DNA of 64,000 nucleotides from Moniliophthora roreri (GCA_001466705.2 LATX02000207.1:372001-436000), one strand, 5' to 3'; shown: positions 24,236-33,518, counted from the first letter of the stretch. Program-made: numbers and translations. The notes: a model not told the origin generated them from the sequence alone.

Positions 24236-24834
24236 TGTTACAGTTGGACATAAACGGACTAACTTTTCTTTCATCTATTTTCTTATTTCAGCACTTTAGC
24301 GCCTTCGAGCGCTAGTTTTCTCTTTTTACTTATGCTTCTCATTGACATCTGGACAAGTCCACCTTCCCAGTTCCCTTTTCGAATCCTATGCCTATCCTCT
24401 TATTTAAGAAGTCATTACTGACATCAGTATGACTTCATTATTCTATCGACTTCTTTCCTTTTCTACTTATGATCTGATGTCACTTCTGACATCGGCTATT
24501 GTATCACTATATTTATTTTTACTTCCTCGACATCACTTCTGATGTCATGTTCCTATTTATTATGACGACAAAAGGGACACTCTGTTTACTAAACAACGAT
24601 GTCGCACTAGCAGGTTGTATGCAATTAGTAGACTACAAACATTGTATAAGTAGATAGTTTGCAGGTCTAAGCTACCTNGTTAACCTCTTGGACATCTTGC
24701 TCACTTTGACGGAACTCTGAGAACTTTAGCGCGAGCTAGAGAACTCTCTCTCGAACTTGCTCTTTTGTCAACTTAGCGCCGCTACGTCATAGTGGTTGTT
24801 GAGTTGTTGTCGTTGCTGCGCAAGTAACGTAACA
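24236..24834 (+). repeat. Gyp-A 5' LTR
   Basis: Reads TGTTACAG...AACGTAACA. It is identical to the 3' LTR except for C/T at 24255 (in a CpG) and the N at 24678, which stands where the 3' LTR has the 12 bases CAGCTTGACCTA. U3 carries a TATA-like TATAAG. The missing segment contains the sequence expected to form the 5' end of the transcript and to pair with the PBS. Confidence 0.95.
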
Positions 24835-24836
24835 AA

Positions 24837-24848
24837 AGGTCAAGCTGA
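24837..24848 (+). promoter_or_regulatory. Gyp-A primer-binding site, self-priming type
   Basis: AGGTCAAGCTGA begins 2 nt after the LTR. It is the exact complement of TCAGCTTGACCT at 31657-31668 in the LTR, 33 bp downstream of TATAAG. In Tf1 of fission yeast the first bases of the genomic RNA fold back on the PBS and prime reverse transcription; this geometry fits that mechanism. I see no match to a tRNA 3' end. Confidence 0.85.
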
Positions 24849-24851
24849 TCG

Positions 24852-26129
24852 TTGCCGACCTATCCAGGTTTAGGCACCACCGCTTATCGAAACACGACTC
24901 CCCCGAGGGCTCCCTTTACGGCAGCCGAAGAAGCAGATCTCGACGATCAACTCGAAGTAGCCAATCAGCTATTGAACCCCGATCCCGAACAGACTCCGCG
25001 CCGAATTACTCGTAGCCAACAGAGAGGAGCAGTCGAAAGTCTCCAAACAGAAAGAACAGAAACCGAAGCTAAGTCTTCCGAAACCGATCCATTTGACGAA
25101 TACCGAAATATTTTCCATACTCCGACTCCAGAAATGACGACCCCCAGTGGAAGCGCTGCTGCTGCTTCAGACGTCAAACCGAAAGTAGAACATGACGACA
25201 CCGACGAACAATGGGCCAGGACCATTTCCACAGCCGTGCTCCAGACGATTGATGACAAGAAGGATGAAGCTAGTAAAGGACCAACTCCAGATCCCTTTTT
25301 GGGCAAACAATCAGACACCCGTCGCTTCTTCCTCGACCTCGAACTCTATTTCGCAATGAATCCGATCAAGGCGAATACCAATGAGAAAAAGAAGATGCTT
25401 CTTCTGTCGCTGGTTAAGGGAAATACCAGTGAATGGAAGCAGAGAGAAACGATGAAACTCTTCCCTGAGGACGATGACCCCGAGGAGAAGAAGAAAGCTG
25501 CCGAAGAAACTTGGAGTAGTTTCAAACAGAGATTCCGAACTGAATGGCAACCCGTCAACGTTGTCAGAGAAGCACAGGCCAAGATCGAACAAATCCGAAT
25601 GACGGATAGAGCCGACGAATACGTTAACCGATTCCGCCTTATCGCGATGGACACTAAATACGACGATGAAGCTCTCATGAGATTCTTTAGGGAAGGACTC
25701 CCGGAATCCCTACAGACCAAGATCATGCTCCGAACGGACGGAGAACCCAAAACCCTAGACGAATGGTACAAGTTGGCGATCAAATACGACAACCAGTACA
25801 AGTTGGTTATGGCCAACAGAAAGAAAAGAGAGCCGATTAAGCCGAAGATCGTTCGGAAGGAGAAGGAAGTAACAATCGGACGACTATTGTCCGAATCCGA
25901 TAAAAAGGATTACATGGCTGCAGGGAAGTGTTTCCGTTGTGCAAAGACCGGTCACGTCTCACGAGATTGTCCCCTCAAAGGACAAGCACAACAAACCCCG
26001 CTGCCGAAATACGAACCCAAGAAGCTCTCACCGCGAGAAGCTTTTACCAAGATCCGTGCACTTATTGCCGAACAAGGAGAAGGAGAACAGGAAGAGATCT
26101 TTGATCTCATGGGAAAAGAGGGTTTTTGA
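24852..26129 (+). CDS. Gyp-A Gag (nucleocapsid/capsid polyprotein)
   Basis: A 425-codon frame: an acidic N-terminal region, the retrotransposon Gag core (FFLDLELYFAMNP ... WSSFKQRFRTEW ... FREGLPESLQTKI) and a CCHC knuckle CFRCAKTGHVSRDC at about residues 360-373. Gag packages the RNA in cytoplasmic particles. The frame begins at a TTG; an in-frame TGA lies just upstream at 24846 and the next in-frame ATG is about 94 codons in. Because Gyp-C has the same MPTYPGLG start, also at TTG, non-AUG initiation is plausible. Gag ends GAG GGT TTT TGA, placing a GGGTTTT slippery heptamer at its stop. Confidence 0.9.
   Translation: MPTYPGLGTTAYRNTTPPRAPFTAAEEADLDDQLEVANQLLNPDPEQTPRRITRSQQRGAVESLQTERTETEAKSSETDPFDEYRNIFHTPTPEMTTPSGSAAAASDVKPKVEHDDTDEQWARTISTAVLQTIDDKKDEASKGPTPDPFLGKQSDTRRFFLDLELYFAMNPIKANTNEKKKMLLLSLVKGNTSEWKQRETMKLFPEDDDPEEKKKAAEETWSSFKQRFRTEWQPVNVVREAQAKIEQIRMTDRADEYVNRFRLIAMDTKYDDEALMRFFREGLPESLQTKIMLRTDGEPKTLDEWYKLAIKYDNQYKLVMANRKKREPIKPKIVRKEKEVTIGRLLSESDKKDYMAAGKCFRCAKTGHVSRDCPLKGQAQQTPLPKYEPKKLSPREAFTKIRALIAEQGEGEQEEIFDLMGKEGF
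26120..26126 (+). promoter_or_regulatory. Gyp-A -1 ribosomal frameshift heptamer GGGTTTT
   Basis: GGGTTTT is phased as G GGT TTT in the Gag frame, the canonical X XXY YYZ pattern, directly before the TGA stop. A -1 slip continues into LKRWKRP..., the start of Pol, which has no ATG of its own. Gyp-C has the same heptamer at the same place (60726-60732). Confidence 0.85.
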
Positions 26130-29100
26130 AGAGGTGGAAGAGGCCGACGCTCTTACCACCTGCAATTACGATCTCGAACGTTGTATTAGCTAAGTTAAAT
26201 CGAAATTCTATGCGGATTCCTATTCAATACAACGTCGGGACAGAAATCGTCGAAACAAAAGCCCTGATCGACTCAGGCGCCGGAGGACGCTTCATCTGCG
26301 AAGAAGAAGCACGAAAATTGAAGAAACCATGGACGAAACTAAACAAACCCATCAAAGTTTTCAACGTTGATGGAACTCGAAATAAAATTGGTTGGATCAC
26401 TCACTCAGTCACAATCGATATCACAATCGGGGATAGATCGATGAAGGAAACCTTATTGATCTCGGGATTAGGACCGGAAAGAGTTATTTTGGGGTTACCT
26501 TGGCTTCAAGATCATAATCCAGACATCGATTGGGTCACAGGAGTAGTCCATTTTCGACCAAGACGAAAAATAACGATCAGACGGCCGATGAAACCATTTA
26601 TTGGAATTCTCAATGAAACCAAAGAATCAAACACAGGAATACTAGACAAGGTCGAAGACGACGAAGTCTTAATTCGATCTTTCATTAGAGGAGAAGAAGA
26701 CAGCGATGAAATTCGAATCAACGCTAAGTTATCCACTTCTCAGGTACTGGCACAAGCTCACGAGGTCAAGGCGAAATCGCTAGAAGAACTTCTTCCCACT
26801 TATCTTTCCGATTACGCGGATCGATTCGAGAAGAAGAAAGCCGAACGATTTCCACCATCCAGATCATACGATCACGCAATCGACCTCAAACCGGATTTCA
26901 AACCACGGGATTGTAAAATCTACTCTTTATCACCAAAAGAGCGGATTGAACAAGACAAATTCCTGGACGAAAACTTACGAAAAGGATACATTCGACCCTC
27001 GAAATCCCCGATGGCATCCCCTTTCTTCTTTGTAGCCAAGAAAGAAGCCGGAGCGTTACGACCCTGTCAAGACTATCGAGATTTGAATAACGGAACGATA
27101 AAAAACCGGTACCCTCTACCATTGGTCACGGATCTAGTGGACAAGTTAAAAACGGCTAAAGTGTTTACGAAACTGGATCTTCGAAATGGGTACAACAACA
27201 TTCGAATCAAAGATGGAGATCAGTGGAAAGCGGCATTCAAGACACCACGAGGCCTTTTCGAACCCACGGTTATGTTCTTCGGATTAACGAATTCTCCGGC
27301 AACGTTTCAAGCCTTCATGAACGATATCCTCAAAGATTTCATCGATGAAGGGTGGTGCGTGGTCTATATGGACGATATCTTGATATTCTCTGACGAAATC
27401 AACATCCATCGACTTCGCACGAGACACGTTCTGGAACGGTTACGAGAAAACGATCTGTATCTCAAGCCGGAGAAATGTGAATTCGAAGTTACGAAAACAC
27501 TGTTTCTGGGAATGGTCATCACACCCGGACACATCTCGATGGACGAAACAAAACTAGCCGGAATAAAAGATTGGGAAGCACCCAAAACAATTAAAGGTGT
27601 GCGATCGTTCCTTGGATTTGCGAATTTCTATCGCAAGTTTATAGGAAAATATGCGGAATTGGCACGACCTCTACACGAATTGACAAAGAAGAACACGACT
27701 TTCGAATGGACGAAATCGCGAGACGTTGCCTTCAATGTTCTTAAGGCGAAATTCCTACAGAGACCAATTTTACAAATGCCGGACGACGAAAGACCATTCG
27801 TAATCGAAGCAGACGCCTCGAAATGGGCCACGGGAGCGGTATTAAAACAACAGGGTTCCGATGGTGAATTGCATCCGTGTGGATACATTTCACACGCATT
27901 CACTCCTACTGAACGAAACTACGAAATCTACGACCGCGAACTGTTGGCCATCACAAACGCGCTGAAAGCCTGGGAACATTATCTCCTAGGAGGAGCTCAC
28001 CCGGTGACGGTTCTATCTGACCACAAGAACCTGACTTATTTTCGAACCGCACAGAAGCTCAACCGACGACAAGCGAGACTGAGTTTATATTTAACTCAGT
28101 TCGACCTTCGCTTGGTCCACGTCCCAGGGACGAAAATGGTACAATCAGATGCCCTTTCACGACGACCGGACCTAGTTGATGAAGAAGAAAACGACAACGA
28201 TGATATCGTCATGTTACCAGATAAGTTATTTGTTAACGTGATCGATACAGAACTAAAGGCCACGTTGGAAAAAGCGTTACCAAACGACGAATTCCTTCAA
28301 ATGACTATAGAAAGCCTCATCGAAAAGGGAACGCCACCGATCAAATCATCCTTACAAGATTGGCGAACCGAAGGAAATTTATTGTTTTACAAGGATAGAC
28401 TCTATGTTCCAAACGACCCAACGTTGCGAAGGCTGATTGTCAAAACAATTCACGAAGCCTTACCTCACGGACACCCAGGACAATGGAATACGGTAGATCA
28501 AGTGCAAAGAGATTACTGGTGGCCAGGAATGACAAAGTTCATCAAATCATTTGTTGATGGGTGCGCTGCATGCCAACAAATGAAAGTGAACACACATCCG
28601 ACGCGAACGCCTATACAACCGATTGGCGGACACAAAGATGCGTTACCGTTTCAAATCATATCAATGGATTTAATCACAGATCTACCCAAGATAACGGAAT
28701 GTGATTCCATATTGGTCGTGGTCGACCATGCGGCTACGAAGGGGGTGATTTTCATTCCCTGCCACAAGAAGATCGACGCCACAGATACAGCTGAATTACT
28801 TTTTCAACATGTCTACAAGCGCTTTGGATTACCCGACAAGATTATTTCGGACAGAGACCTGAGATTTGCAGCAGAGGTCTTCAAAGAAATGGGAAAGTTA
28901 TTGGGGATAAAACAAATGCTAAGTACCGCCTATCATCCTCAGACGGACGGAGAAACTGAAAGAGTCAACCAGGAAGTAGAAATCTTCCTTCGATTCTTTT
29001 GTGCCAAAGAACAGACGAAATGGAAGGAGCTTCTTCACTTCGCCGAGTTCGCACATAACTCCCGAACACATTCAGTCACAAAAAATTCCCCTTTCTATCT

Positions 29101-29707
29101 CACAATGGGATATCATCCTCGACCTCTCCCCACTGTTTTCGAAAAGACAACGGTTCCTTCCGTGGAGAAAAGAGTAGCTGAATTGAAAAAGTTGAGAGAA
29201 GAAACATCGGCGCTGTTAGACATCGCAGCAAGAAGAGTGAAAGAGAGAAGCGGAAGAAATCTAGACAAGTTCGAGAAAGGTCAGAAGGTCTGGCTAGAAG
29301 GAAAGAACTTGTCCTTGGGATATCCCTCTCCTAAACTGTCCCCAAAACGCGAAGGACCCTTTGAAATCACAGAAATCCTAGGACCCGTGACGTACAGATT
29401 GAAACTCCCATTTCAATGGAGAATTCACCCTGTTTTCCACGCTAGCCTTTTATCGCCATTCAAGGAAACCGATGTCCACGGACCCAACTTTCTAGAACCA
29501 CCCCCAGATATAGTTGAAGGTCAAGAAGAATACGAAGTCGAAGCCATCATCGGACATCGACCAAAAAGGAAGAATCAACCTCCAAAGGAATATCTTGTTT
29601 CCTGGAAAGGATACGACTCCTCTCATAATCAATGGTTGAAGCCAGCCGGCTTGAAACATTCCATGGAGTTATATCTGGAGTATAAAATCAAGTACAACTT
29701 GCGCTGA
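26126..29707 (+). CDS. Gyp-A Pol: protease, RT, RNase H, integrase, chromodomain
   Basis: An intact 1193-codon frame. Domains: aspartic protease ALIDSGAGGRF (D near 49); RT with FTKLDLRNGYN and YMDD at residues 414-417; RNase H starting [11 protein letters not shown] (about 560); integrase with an HHCC zinc finger (about 776-815) and DDE residues near D848, D909 and E945; then a GPF/Y-type module (KREGPFEI...) and a chromodomain ([11 protein letters not shown]...YLVSWKGYDSSHNQWL, about 1133-1172). This makes it a chromovirus: the chromodomain usually guides integration to marked chromatin. It is expressed by -1 frameshifting from Gag. No stop or missing catalytic residue is seen, so it may be active. 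Confidence 0.95.
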   Translation: MKRWKRPTLLPPAITISNVVLAKLNRNSMRIPIQYNVGTEIVETKALIDSGAGGRFICEEEARKLKKPWTKLNKPIKVFNVDGTRNKIGWITHSVTIDITIGDRSMKETLLISGLGPERVILGLPWLQDHNPDIDWVTGVVHFRPRRKITIRRPMKPFIGILNETKESNTGILDKVEDDEVLIRSFIRGEEDSDEIRINAKLSTSQVLAQAHEVKAKSLEELLPTYLSDYADRFEKKKAERFPPSRSYDHAIDLKPDFKPRDCKIYSLSPKERIEQDKFLDENLRKGYIRPSKSPMASPFFFVAKKEAGALRPCQDYRDLNNGTIKNRYPLPLVTDLVDKLKTAKVFTKLDLRNGYNNIRIKDGDQWKAAFKTPRGLFEPTVMFFGLTNSPATFQAFMNDILKDFIDEGWCVVYMDDILIFSDEINIHRLRTRHVLERLRENDLYLKPEKCEFEVTKTLFLGMVITPGHISMDETKLAGIKDWEAPKTIKGVRSFLGFANFYRKFIGKYAELARPLHELTKKNTTFEWTKSRDVAFNVLKAKFLQRPILQMPDDERPFVIEADASKWATGAVLKQQGSDGELHPCGYISHAFTPTERNYEIYDRELLAITNALKAWEHYLLGGAHPVTVLSDHKNLTYFRTAQKLNRRQARLSLYLTQFDLRLVHVPGTKMVQSDALSRRPDLVDEEENDNDDIVMLPDKLFVNVIDTELKATLEKALPNDEFLQMTIESLIEKGTPPIKSSLQDWRTEGNLLFYKDRLYVPNDPTLRRLIVKTIHEALPHGHPGQWNTVDQVQRDYWWPGMTKFIKSFVDGCAACQQMKVNTHPTRTPIQPIGGHKDALPFQIISMDLITDLPKITECDSILVVVDHAATKGVIFIPCHKKIDATDTAELLFQHVYKRFGLPDKIISDRDLRFAAEVFKEMGKLLGIKQMLSTAYHPQTDGETERVNQEVEIFLRFFCAKEQTKWKELLHFAEFAHNSRTHSVTKNSPFYLTMGYHPRPLPTVFEKTTVPSVEKRVAELKKLREETSALLDIAARRVKERSGRNLDKFEKGQKVWLEGKNLSLGYPSPKLSPKREGPFEITEILGPVTYRLKLPFQWRIHPVFHASLLSPFKETDVHGPNFLEPPPDIVEGQEEYEVEAIIGHRPKRKNQPPKEYLVSWKGYDSSHNQWLKPAGLKHSMELYLEYKIKYNLR

Positions 29708-29727
29708 ATCTTCACTCCAACCGAAAC

Positions 29728-31029
29728 ATGTCTTCCTACACCAACCCTTCCGTCCGAACTGGCCTACCTCCTTTCAACCCTCCACATCAAGTCTTCCCAG
29801 ACGACGCTGTCCATACCGAACCTTTCCATCCATCGACGTTCGAACTTCTCTACCTCATGAATTGCAAACACTACAAAGAGGAATTGACGACTGCGATAAA
29901 CGCCTCCAACGAAAGGAACCGAGCCATTTATGGAAGTCTTATCTTCCTTAGAGGACAGAGACGACAGATGATGGAGAACATGACAAGAGTAGACCGACAC
30001 ATGGGCCAGTTAGCCCAACAGATTTCCGACGACGAGACCTTTACTATCACTGGAGCTATAGTGGTACCACGTCCAGCTCTTGATATCGCAAACTTACCGC
30101 TTCATGTCCTTCTTCCAGACACAGATCCCGAGGGAGATCGCTTCGCTACGGACGACGACGTCAGCCCCAATGACCCAGCCTTCCTTAGAAGGACTCTCGC
30201 CCATCGAAGAGGCCTCAGACGAGCAACCGAGATCTCTAAAGGGCAGCACCTCCTCCAGCTCCGACAGCGAACCATTGCATCAACCCCTTCTCCCTATACT
30301 CCCCAGACCAACATACCCGAGCGGATGGACGCGTCCACCAGTAGAAGAAGCCCGACACCCATGGGAGCCGTCAGCGCCTTACCTCCCAACGAGCGAACCC
30401 TCGTCTACCCCGATCCATTCCCCATTACAGACGACACCCGAGATGATGACTCGGATGTCTCCAATATCAGCAGAAGAGCCGCGAAGTTCCCCATCGTCTC
30501 CCCTCCTACCACCCCGCCCACAATGTCTCCCAACCATGAACTCTCCTCCACCTCTTCCAACACGACCGAACCTTCCAGGAAGACATATCATGCAGCAAGA
30601 CTTTCTCCAGAACTCCCGGACCCCTTACGCCTCCCCGCCCCCATTGTCCCAATCAACCCAGACACTCAACGTCCCTACCGTATCGGTATGGGACGACGAG
30701 GACGCGGAGCCGGACGACAGGGATTCACGAACCGAAGTCAGATCAAGCAGTCCTATAACGCATACTACGGCGTTACTCGACGAGGTTCACCAAGAGTTGA
30801 GTGTCCTGTGTGCAAACTGGGAGAACACTGCGCCGTCGACTGTGTGGACTATGTCTGCCCAGTTTGCAACACTCATAAAGCTGGCCATCTCCCTGGACAT
30901 TGTAGGGACAGAAGAAGGTCTACGAGAACTACGGGACGAAACGATACCGGCGGTACATCAACTCTTGACGACGATTGGAGACATGATACCACGTGGGACG
31001 ATGCCAACTACGGGAATGGAGAACAGTGA
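29728..31029 (+). CDS. Gyp-A ORF3a: third-ORF protein with double zinc knuckle
   Basis: Starts with ATG 20 nt after the pol stop, 433 codons. The N-terminal domain (HPSTFELLYLMNCKHYKEEL...GSLIFLRGQRR) is shared with Gyp-A2 and Gyp-C. The middle is Pro/Ser/Thr-rich. The C-terminal part has C-X2-C-X4-H-X4-C, 4 residues, then C-X2-C-X6-H-X4-C (residues 359-392, bases 30802-30903), followed by an Arg-rich tail. There is no signal peptide or membrane segment, so it is not an envelope protein. The zinc knuckles suggest nucleic-acid binding. From 30080 it overlaps ORF3b in the +1 frame. Confidence 0.85.
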   Translation: MSSYTNPSVRTGLPPFNPPHQVFPDDAVHTEPFHPSTFELLYLMNCKHYKEELTTAINASNERNRAIYGSLIFLRGQRRQMMENMTRVDRHMGQLAQQISDDETFTITGAIVVPRPALDIANLPLHVLLPDTDPEGDRFATDDDVSPNDPAFLRRTLAHRRGLRRATEISKGQHLLQLRQRTIASTPSPYTPQTNIPERMDASTSRRSPTPMGAVSALPPNERTLVYPDPFPITDDTRDDDSDVSNISRRAAKFPIVSPPTTPPTMSPNHELSSTSSNTTEPSRKTYHAARLSPELPDPLRLPAPIVPINPDTQRPYRIGMGRRGRGAGRQGFTNRSQIKQSYNAYYGVTRRGSPRVECPVCKLGEHCAVDCVDYVCPVCNTHKAGHLPGHCRDRRRSTRTTGRNDTGGTSTLDDDWRHDTTWDDANYGNGEQ

Positions 31030-31192
31030 AAGACCGCAAGATCCACCGTTAGGGGATGGGATCATCGTCGATATGGGTTCTCCAGAAGGACCAAGAGTTT
31101 TTAGGCGGTTGGATAGAGAGACGATATTGAGAGAAGAGCAGTTCTGTGGCGAGTGGTTAGTTGAAGGACAGCCCATTGTTTCGAACGTGTAA
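30104..31192 (+). CDS. Gyp-A ORF3b: overlapping conserved reading frame
   Basis: Open from 30080, first ATG at 30104, in the +1 frame relative to ORF3a, extending 163 bases past its end. The C-terminal half is conserved in Gyp-A2 and Gyp-C: ELSVLCANW..., a hydrophobic LAISLDIVGTEEGLRELR segment, then ...GDMIPRG. In Gyp-C this region is in the same frame as the N-terminal domain, so in Gyp-A a splice or +1 shift from ORF3a may produce a fused protein. Function unknown. Confidence 0.7.
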   Translation: MSFFQTQIPREIASLRTTTSAPMTQPSLEGLSPIEEASDEQPRSLKGSTSSSSDSEPLHQPLLPILPRPTYPSGWTRPPVEEARHPWEPSAPYLPTSEPSSTPIHSPLQTTPEMMTRMSPISAEEPRSSPSSPLLPPRPQCLPTMNSPPPLPTRPNLPGRHIMQQDFLQNSRTPYASPPPLSQSTQTLNVPTVSVWDDEDAEPDDRDSRTEVRSSSPITHTTALLDEVHQELSVLCANWENTAPSTVWTMSAQFATLIKLAISLDIVGTEEGLRELRDETIPAVHQLLTTIGDMIPRGTMPTTGMENSERPQDPPLGDGIIVDMGSPEGPRVFRRLDRETILREEQFCGEWLVEGQPIVSNV

Positions 31193-31215
31193 GTTCGAAG
31201 GTAAAACGGGGGTAA

Positions 31216-31825
31216 TGTTACAGTTGGACATAAATGGACTAACTTTTCTTTCATCTATTTTCTTATTTCAGCACTTTAGCGCCTTCGAGCGCTAGTTTTC
31301 TCTTTTTACTTATGCTTCTCATTGACATCTGGACAAGTCCACCTTCCCAGTTCCCTTTTCGAATCCTATGCCTATCCTCTTATTTAAGAAGTCATTACTG
31401 ACATCAGTATGACTTCATTATTCTATCGACTTCTTTCCTTTTCTACTTATGATCTGATGTCACTTCTGACATCGGCTATTGTATCACTATATTTATTTTT
31501 ACTTCCTCGACATCACTTCTGATGTCATGTTCCTATTTATTATGACGACAAAAGGGACACTCTGTTTACTAAACAACGATGTCGCACTAGCAGGTTGTAT
31601 GCAATTAGTAGACTACAAACATTGTATAAGTAGATAGTTTGCAGGTCTAAGCTACCTCAGCTTGACCTAGTTAACCTCTTGGACATCTTGCTCACTTTGA
31701 CGGAACTCTGAGAACTTTAGCGCGAGCTAGAGAACTCTCTCTCGAACTTGCTCTTTTGTCAACTTAGCGCCGCTACGTCATAGTGGTTGTTGAGTTGTTG
31801 TCGTTGCTGCGCAAGTAACGTAACA
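31216..31825 (+). repeat. Gyp-A 3' LTR (610 bp)
   Basis: TGTTACAG...GTAACA, preceded by the purine-rich tract AAAACGGGGGTAA at 31203-31215. TATAAG at 31625-31630 lies 33 bp before CAGCTTGACCT (31658-31668), the presumed transcript 5' end. It is followed by GTCTA at 31826-31830, the right target duplication. Confidence 0.97.
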
Positions 31826-31830
31826 GTCTA

Positions 31831-33518
31831 GCTCTGTTGATGATGTATTGCATCTTAATCATTCCCAATTTGACAAATTTGTCAGGGAATTGTGCAAGGA
31901 ATTCATCAAGGGAGTTAATCCAAGAAAACAATAGATTTGGTACAATGATGCATAGAGTGGAATGTGAGGGAGGATTTGACTGGGGAAAGTAACTAGTTGA
32001 ATTTATAGGTGGTGTGACTGCTTCCACTGGTTCAGGAGGAGTATTTTCTTTATCCTCATCTCCTAGTGGTACAGTATGGAAAGATTCATCAGATGATTCG
32101 AGCTCATCGTCTTCATCATCTGTGTCTTCTTCACCTAATGATTCCTCATCGTCGTTACCAGTAATTGGTGAAGATAATCTATCATTAGAATGGAAAGGGT
32201 CTTCAACCTCTTGTTCAGAGATTAGTTCCCCATCGTCTGTTTCGTATGTGATAGATTGTTGACATAGTGGAGCTGAGGAGCGTCTGCCAGATGCAAGTGA
32301 TAAAGTCTTGACATGAGGTGTGTCTTCTTCTTCTGAAGTTTGTGAGTATTGATCAGAATACTCCACTTGAGTCTCCATTTCAGAGTCCTCAGCTTCGTCA
32401 CTAGTTCCCCCTTCTTCATCAATTGCTGTGGCGAAAGCCATGTTAACGACTTCTTCTCCTTCATCAAAGGCAGCAACGAAGGTATTTTGCTTTTTGCCTT
32501 TGTAACTCTTCTTCATTTGATTTGATTTTTGATTTTTTGATTTCTTTTTCTGATCCATTGATTTGTGCTGATGATTGTTTCCCCCTTGTTTGTAACTGGC
32601 ATTAGATTGATTTCCGGAGTTCAGATGACGGTAGGTCTGATTGCCGGAGGATTGATTTCCTCCATGAGGTCGAAAGGGACGATTGTTCCGCTTTCGAAAG
32701 GCTTGATAGCCTTAAGCAGGCCTAATACCAGTAATCTAGGAAATCAAAGCCATGTTGGGAGAAAGATTCCTCCTACTCCATTCTCGTTGGATTGAGGAAT
32801 AAAGGGTTGAAACAGCAAAGTCTTCCTTCTTCTCCGCAGTTACAAAGACTTGAGATTTGAAGGTGTCCCATGAACCTGGGAGGGCCTTCATAAGGATCAT
32901 TGAAATCATCCAATCAGCAATTTCAATTTGCTCTTCCTTCAATTTAACAAGGCAGGTCTGAATTAGGTTGTAAGCATTGGTAGGATTCTGTCCTTCGCCA
33001 ATGTGTACGGCAGTGAGGACAGAGAACCATTCGAAGATTTCAGCAAGGTTAAACTTATCATATTCAGCGATCAATGCATCCCATGTAAGTTTAGCAGTTT
33101 CCTTGATGAAGTGTTGGAGTAATGGACCTAATTTCATTTTGAAAAGACCCATGCACTTGTTATTGTATTCGTTCCAGGAAGCAAGTTTGTCCTTGTCTTT
33201 CTTGTCTTCATCAGAAAGTTTTTTCTGAGTAAGACCTTCTACTACATTTTGTAATTCGCAGTAGCCTAAGAAGAGACATTTGAACTCTTTAAACTTGTTC
33301 CTTTCTCCATCAAAGATGGGAACAGAAGAAAGGCTAGACATTCCAGAGCCAGCACCAGCATTCATGATTGCAACAGTGCTCCTGCCACTAGTGTAGACAG
33401 AGAGCTTGATAGAATCTTCAATGTGGGCATGAACATTAGATCCCGCGTCCAAAAGGACAGGGTTGGTAATGTTAACATTGATTGGTTGATCCTGAGAACG
33501 AGTTCAAGGTTGAGACAT
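31831..33518 (-). pseudogene. Cop-D1 Gag, broken
   Basis: Copia-type Gag homologous to D2 41450-43367. It starts at ATG 33516-33518 and is stopped at codon 5 by TGA (33504-33506), where D2 has CGA. The capsid-like core (FKEFKCLFLGYCELQNVV ... SWNEYNNKCMGLF ... LIAEYDKFNLAEIFEWF) is recognisable, followed by a Gln/Asn/Lys-rich basic segment and a very acidic stretch. Relative to D2 it lacks 126 bp (42 codons) between two AATGTG repeats, at 31960-31965. Confidence 0.85.

Noticed and set aside
29728..31192. Third ORF of Gyp-A as an envelope gene
   Set aside because: It sits where an envelope gene would be, but has no signal peptide, membrane segment or cleavage site, and it carries zinc knuckles.
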